A stretch of 10,478 nt of DNA from Anaerolineae bacterium (GTDB taxonomy: Bacteria > Chloroflexota > Anaerolineae > Aggregatilineales > Phototrophicaceae). The stretch is from the NCBI GenBank assembly GCA_028284565.1, contig JANQRM010000656.1, forward strand, positions 1 through 10,478, read 5' to 3'. Positions 7,510 to 10,478 of the stretch are shown here, piece by piece. Numbering within the stretch: the stretch's first letter is position 1; each line of letters begins with the position of its first letter. A program made the position numbers and the translations under genes. The notes under the pieces are model-generated. The model did not search any database and was not told the origin of the DNA. It worked only from the letters and a program-made list of their open reading frames with translations.

Positions 7510-8898
7510 TTACTGATCGAGGTTATCCCATGTTTCCTGAATCGCCGCGGCAACTTCTTCTGCAGAGGCACCATTGATGTAATCAACCATACCACTCCAG
7601 AAGGAGCCAGTTCCAATCGCACCGGGCATCAAGTCAGATGCGTCGAAGCGGAAGGTGGTTGCACCAAGTAGAATTTCACCTTGTGATCTCAGTAGTTCAT
7701 TTGCATATGCATCTAAGTTCACACCGGTATGTGCGGTCAGCAAACCCGCACGGCTCATCCAGATTTCATGTGCAATCGGGGTTTGCAGGAATTCGATGAA
7801 AGCCAAGCCGACAGGATTGTCTGTGAAGACACCAAAAAGTGTACCTGCGCCTAGTAGCGGGTTCCCAAGGTCTTCGCTTGCAAATGACGGGAAGTAGAAG
7901 GTGTTGTAATCCAAGCCGGGCACACCATCTGCCAGAGTAGCTTCTGGGAAGAAGGATGGAATGAAGGATGCTTGACGGTGCATATAGCATTCTGGTGGAA
8001 TGCTGAACAGACCTTTTGGTGCATCACCAAAGCTGGTTGTCGCAACGGCACCAGAACCGCCTGCTGTCCAGCCTTCACTGAACACGAAGGTACCGAATGT
8101 GTTCATCACATTGATGACTTCTTCACTATCAAATGGCAGGTCATTGCTCACCCAAGCGTCATAAGTTTCTGGGGGGTACAAGCGAAGCATGATATCTTCC
8201 ATCCAGTCGGTTGCGGGCCAACCTGTTGCACCACCACTCTCAACACCGATACACCATGGGGTGTTGCCGTCTGCAACCATTTGTTCGCTGAGCGCAAGCA
8301 ATTCTTCCATGGTCGTTGGGATTTCATAACCGGCATCGGCAAAGTTATCAGGAACATACCAGACGAGACTCTTCAGGTCTTGTTTATAGGGGAAGATGAA
8401 GAATTGGTCTTCACCGTTTTCATCAGGCAAGGTACCAAAGCCTGCCCAGTCTTCACCCGCAGCATAATTGTCGACTACCCATTGACGCATTTCTTCGCCC
8501 AAAGGAATGAGGTCGCCATCCGATGCAAAATCTGCCGCTTGACCGGGTTGTGGGAAGACGAATACATCAGGCGGATCGCCACCTTCAACACGGACTTGAA
8601 TCAATTGTTCAGAATCGTTGGAGCCACTCGCGGTAACAACTGCACCAGTTGCTTCTTCGAACTTTTCAACAACTGCTTCGATGTGGGTGAAATCAACTTC
8701 AACCCATGGACCAAAGAGTTCCATTTCTTGCCCAGTAAAGTCGTATTTGTCAGCAAATTCTTGGAAGCTATCCCAGCTAAAGCGTTCCGGCTGGTCGCCG
8801 ACTGCAAGGAATGGGAAGGCATCATCTTGCGCGCCAACAGGCACAATCGTCAAGACGAGTGCGACCATCAGCACAAGGCTAAAAAGTTTTTTGTTCAT
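7510..8898 (-). CDS. Extracellular sugar-binding protein of alpha-glucoside ABC importer (AglE-like)
   Basis: 462 residues. The N terminus is a Sec signal peptide: MNKK, a hydrophobic core (5-20), and a likely cleavage after VGA (23). No lipobox cysteine is present. The mature protein has the size and layout of family 1 solute-binding proteins: ELFGPWVEVDFTHIEAVVEKFEEATG (about 60-85), GGDPPDVFVFPQPG (106-119), KSLVWY (176-181), CIGVESGGATGWPATDWMEDIMLR (216-239). The last is typical of AglE-like alpha-glucoside binders. C216 and C304 are the only cysteines and may form a disulfide. The role is to capture the sugar outside the membrane and deliver it to the two permeases encoded just downstream. 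The ATG has a GAGGAG ribosome site. First gene of the importer operon; an operator-like dyad lies just upstream. The substrate is inferred from family and from the trehalose synthase nearby. Confidence 0.9.
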   Translation of the reverse strand: MNKKLFSLVLMVALVLTIVPVGAQDDAFPFLAVGDQPERFSWDSFQEFADKYDFTGQEMELFGPWVEVDFTHIEAVVEKFEEATGAVVTASGSNDSEQLIQVRVEGGDPPDVFVFPQPGQAADFASDGDLIPLGEEMRQWVVDNYAAGEDWAGFGTLPDENGEDQFFIFPYKQDLKSLVWYVPDNFADAGYEIPTTMEELLALSEQMVADGNTPWCIGVESGGATGWPATDWMEDIMLRLYPPETYDAWVSNDLPFDSEEVINVMNTFGTFVFSEGWTAGGSGAVATTSFGDAPKGLFSIPPECYMHRQASFIPSFFPEATLADGVPGLDYNTFYFPSFASEDLGNPLLGAGTLFGVFTDNPVGLAFIEFLQTPIAHEIWMSRAGLLTAHTGVNLDAYANELLRSQGEILLGATTFRFDASDLMPGAIGTGSFWSGMVDYINGASAEEVAAAIQETWDNLDQ

Positions 8899-8914
8899 TG
8901 AGTTATTCTCCTCA

Positions 8915-8926
8915 TGAAACGTTTAA
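8915..8926. promoter_or_regulatory. LacI-type operator-like palindrome before the binding-protein gene
   Basis: TGAAACGTTTAA contains a perfect AAACGTTT core (8917-8924) with the central CG typical of LacI-family operators in sugar operons. It lies 17 bases before the binding-protein ATG and just upstream of its ribosome site, a place suited to repression. No regulator gene is in the window, so the match is by pattern only. Confidence 0.4.
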
Positions 8927-8937
8927 TTAAGCGATTT

Positions 8938-8956
8938 TTAGACGTGTGTTGTCTAA
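8938..8956. promoter_or_regulatory. Dyad TTAGAC-N7-GTCTAA upstream of the importer operon
   Basis: A perfect 6-bp inverted repeat with a 7-base spacer. Its right arm coincides with the weak -10-like TTAGAC (8951-8956 on the minus strand) that would pair with TTGACA at 8975-8980. It could be an operator over the promoter, or a short RNA hairpin if transcription starts further upstream. Confidence 0.35.
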
Positions 8957-8980
8957 CTTCTCTATTCTAACGGATGTCAA
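8951..8980 (-). promoter_or_regulatory. Possible promoter of the importer operon
   Basis: A perfect -35 TTGACA lies at 8975-8980 (minus strand). The best-spaced -10 is a poor TTAGAC at 8951-8956 (18-base spacer). A better -10-like TAGAAT at 8964-8969 is too close to this -35 and would need a weak one further upstream. The region is right for a promoter; the exact elements are uncertain. Confidence 0.35.
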
Positions 8981-9128
8981 GTAACCTTACGAATGGGCAT
9001 TTGTGCAACTTACATAAACTTTTATTAAAACCAGCTTAATATCCGTCATGAAAACAATTTTGGTATGTGTAAAGCTGTCGTTTAACTTAGTAGATTAACA
9101 TTTTCCAATCGATTGAGTTGTTTTGTAC

Positions 9129-9179
9129 CCTCACTCTTTCCTAGACTAATGTTACGTTCACACATCTTCTTGAGTGAGG
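9129..9179. repeat. 8-bp perfect inverted repeat in the leader of the plus-strand gene
   Basis: CCTCACTC (9129-9136) and GAGTGAGG (9172-9179) are exact reverse complements separated by 35 bases. The right arm ends in GAGG, which could instead pair with CCTC a few bases later, before a run of T (9192 onward). Function unknown. Confidence 0.5.
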
Positions 9180-9260
9180 AAAAAGCCTCCATTTTTTGTA
9201 GAAGGGATAGAGCTAATCGAGCCAAAAATGAGCTTGTTGCTCTGCTGAGCTAGAGGTGAG

Positions 9261-9290
9261 TTGGCATTGTGAGATCATATCGCCTATGGT
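9261..9290 (+). promoter_or_regulatory. Possible promoter for the DUF354 gene
   Basis: TTGGCA (9261-9266, 5 of 6 to TTGACA) and TATGGT (9285-9290, 4 of 6 to TATAAT) are 18 bases apart, ending 43 bases before the ATG at 9334. The -10 is weak. Confidence 0.35.
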
Positions 9291-9333
9291 AGCATGGCGA
9301 CCCTTATTCTAAGCATCAAATCAAAGTTCCTGA

Positions 9334-10365
9334 ATGCGGATTTTAGTTGATATCACACACCCGGCTCACGTCCATTTTTTTCGTCATGCCATCCAACGGT
9401 GGCAGTCAATGGATTATCAAATCCTCATCACTAGCCGAGATAAAGATTTAACCTGTGCCTTGCTCGATGAGTTTGGATTTGCGCATCATCAATTGAGTGT
9501 CGCTCGAAATTGGGTGTTAGGTCTGGGTGTTGAACTGGTTCAGCGTTCATGGGCAATTCATCGATGTGTTAAGCAATTTCGTCCAGATGTTGGGATTGCT
9601 ATTGCCGGGACATTCTTGGTCTATGGCTGTCTGCCCCATCGCGTACCAACGGTTGTCTTTACGGATACTGAACATGCGCGCTTGAGCAATCGCCTCGCTT
9701 TTCCACTGGCTACAGCTGTCGTGACTCCGCGTGCGTATACAGATGATATTGGCACAAAGCAAGTGCGCTATGATGGCTATCATGAATTAGCCTATACCCA
9801 TCGCAATGTGTTTACGCCTGATGAGTCATGCCTTGCGGTGGAAGGACTTGAAGAAAGTGAACCCTTTACCCTAGTCCGTATCGTTAATTGGCAGGCAAGT
9901 CATGATGTGGGCGATTATGGTATCCGTGATTTGCATAAGATTGTCGATGTGCTTTCCAAATATGGGCGGGTGATATTGAGTTCAGAACCAGAGTTACCAG
10001 CTGACCTCCAGCAGTTAAGGATGAAAGGTCCACACAGGAATATGCTCCACTTGCAGGCGTTTGCTCGGCTGTTGTTTGGTGAAAGTGCGACGATGGCGAG
10101 TGAATGTGCCATGTTAGGTACGCCCTCAATCTTTGTTTCAACATCCCGACGTGGCTACATTGATGAACAACAATCGCGTTATGGGATGACATTCTCCTTT
10201 CATGATCCGATTCACGGACAAGATCAAGCTCTTGAAAAAGCCGTCGAATTACTGAAAGACCCAGAAGTTCCAGCGCGCTGGCAGGCGAAGCGTGAAGCCA
10301 TGCTAGCAGAGTTAATTGATGTGAATGATTTTATCCTCGAAACCGTTGAGCGATTTGCATCCTGA
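9334..10365 (+). CDS. DUF354-family GT-B-like protein, probable polysaccharide/nucleotide-sugar function
   Basis: 343 residues, usual for the DUF354 family (Pfam PF04007), which resembles GT-B glycosyltransferases and UDP-GlcNAc 2-epimerase. The N-terminal motif ITHPAHVHFF (7-16) is the family hallmark. RPDVGIAIAG (83-92) and VVFTDTEHARLSN (107-119) complete the first Rossmann-like half. YDGYHELAY (146-154) begins the second, and GESATMASECAMLGTPSIF (249-267) corresponds to the nucleotide-sugar-binding loop of related GT-B enzymes. There is no signal peptide or clear membrane helix, so it is probably cytoplasmic. Family members often sit in exopolysaccharide or surface-glycan clusters, but no reaction is established. 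No good ribosome site precedes the ATG; the start was kept because the family motif begins right after it. The stop TGA shares its last base with the next gene's ATG. It is divergent from, and probably unrelated to, the importer. Confidence 0.87.
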   Translation: MRILVDITHPAHVHFFRHAIQRWQSMDYQILITSRDKDLTCALLDEFGFAHHQLSVARNWVLGLGVELVQRSWAIHRCVKQFRPDVGIAIAGTFLVYGCLPHRVPTVVFTDTEHARLSNRLAFPLATAVVTPRAYTDDIGTKQVRYDGYHELAYTHRNVFTPDESCLAVEGLEESEPFTLVRIVNWQASHDVGDYGIRDLHKIVDVLSKYGRVILSSEPELPADLQQLRMKGPHRNMLHLQAFARLLFGESATMASECAMLGTPSIFVSTSRRGYIDEQQSRYGMTFSFHDPIHGQDQALEKAVELLKDPEVPARWQAKREAMLAELIDVNDFILETVERFAS

Positions 10366-10478
10366 TGAATTCCCGTTATCTCCAAGCACTCAAGGCTGTG
10401 CTGACATATGCAGAGTCAGCCCAATATGCGGGTTACAGTAAATACGATGCGCTCAATAGCCCTGTAGTCAAACGCTTG
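10365..10478 (+). CDS. Partial gene coupled to the DUF354 gene, 5' end only
   Basis: An ATG overlaps the TGA stop of the upstream gene by one base (TGATG), and the frame stays open for 38 codons to the window edge. The visible protein begins MNSRYLQALKAVLTYAESAQ and continues with YAGYSKYDALNSP. The last motif reminds me of a family of large, probably alpha/alpha-toroid proteins found in polysaccharide gene clusters, but 38 residues are too few to be sure. The stop-start overlap indicates translational coupling, so it likely works with the DUF354 protein. Confidence 0.7.
   Translation, partial: MNSRYLQALKAVLTYAESAQYAGYSKYDALNSPVVKRL

Larger units (their letters stand above)
8899..9333. other. 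Divergent intergenic regulatory region
   Basis: 435 bases without a credible gene between the importer operon (minus) and the DUF354 gene (plus). The importer side (8899-8980) holds the ribosome site, two dyads and a consensus-like -35. The middle (about 9000-9120) is AT-rich with no structure I can name. The plus-strand side (9129-9300) holds an 8-bp inverted repeat with a T-run nearby, a promoter-like pair and a small hairpin. No small reading frame with a good start was convincing. Confidence 0.7.

Noticed and set aside
7972..8901. 309-residue plus-strand open frame
   Set aside because: It lies wholly opposite the binding-protein gene, has no family resemblance and no ribosome site; the minus-strand protein has a signal peptide and clear family motifs.
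8923..8930. TTAATTAA palindrome
   Set aside because: A short AT-only palindrome in an AT-rich intergenic stretch; expected by chance and not needed to explain anything.
9000..9120. AT-rich stretch as a replication origin or attachment site
   Set aside because: No DnaA-box cluster, direct repeats, integrase or tRNA is seen; it is most likely ordinary promoter-region composition.

Overview
The window looks like a chromosomal segment of a Chloroflexota bacterium, probably Anaerolineae-like. This is inferred from protein style: a serine/threonine kinase fused to an nSTAND-type NTPase with typical Chloroflexota wording, and AglEFG-like transport proteins. No marker gene is present, and base composition is moderate. 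All clear genes from the left edge to about 8.9 kb lie on the minus strand. The last 1.1 kb is on the plus strand.

Layout, in transcription order on the minus strand. (1) Three genes for an ABC importer of the alpha-glucoside (AglE/AglF/AglG-like) type: a secreted substrate-binding protein (7510-8898), a first permease (6170-7414) and a second permease coupled to it by an ATGA overlap (4992-6173). A strong hairpin with a UUCG loop sits between the binding protein and the first permease. A good intrinsic terminator with a GAAA loop (4936-4970) closes the unit. No ATPase or regulator gene is in view. (2) A second unit starts from a plausible promoter directly behind that terminator: a PhzF-family protein (3955-4863), a trehalose synthase of GH13 type (2316-3911), and a large kinase-nSTAND protein that starts with GTG at 2287 and runs off the left edge (at least 762 codons). 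Gaps between these genes are only 43 and 28 bases.

A 435-base divergent intergenic region (8899-9333) separates the importer from the plus-strand genes. It holds two operator-like dyads in front of the importer and an 8-bp inverted repeat plus a hairpin in front of the plus-strand gene. The plus-strand pair is a DUF354 (GT-B-like) protein (9334-10365) and the first 38 codons of a coupled gene that leaves the window.

Inferred biology: an imported alpha-glucoside such as maltose or trehalose could be interconverted by the trehalose synthase, linking sugar uptake to trehalose (a compatible solute and carbon store). The co-directional kinase-STAND protein is the least explained part. Its position suggests, but does not show, a signalling role connected with this metabolism. 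I found no CRISPR array, tRNA, rRNA, insertion sequence or phage gene. Apart from the kinase-STAND linkage and some regulatory structures, this looks like an ordinary carbohydrate-uptake region, and I see no convincing new system.
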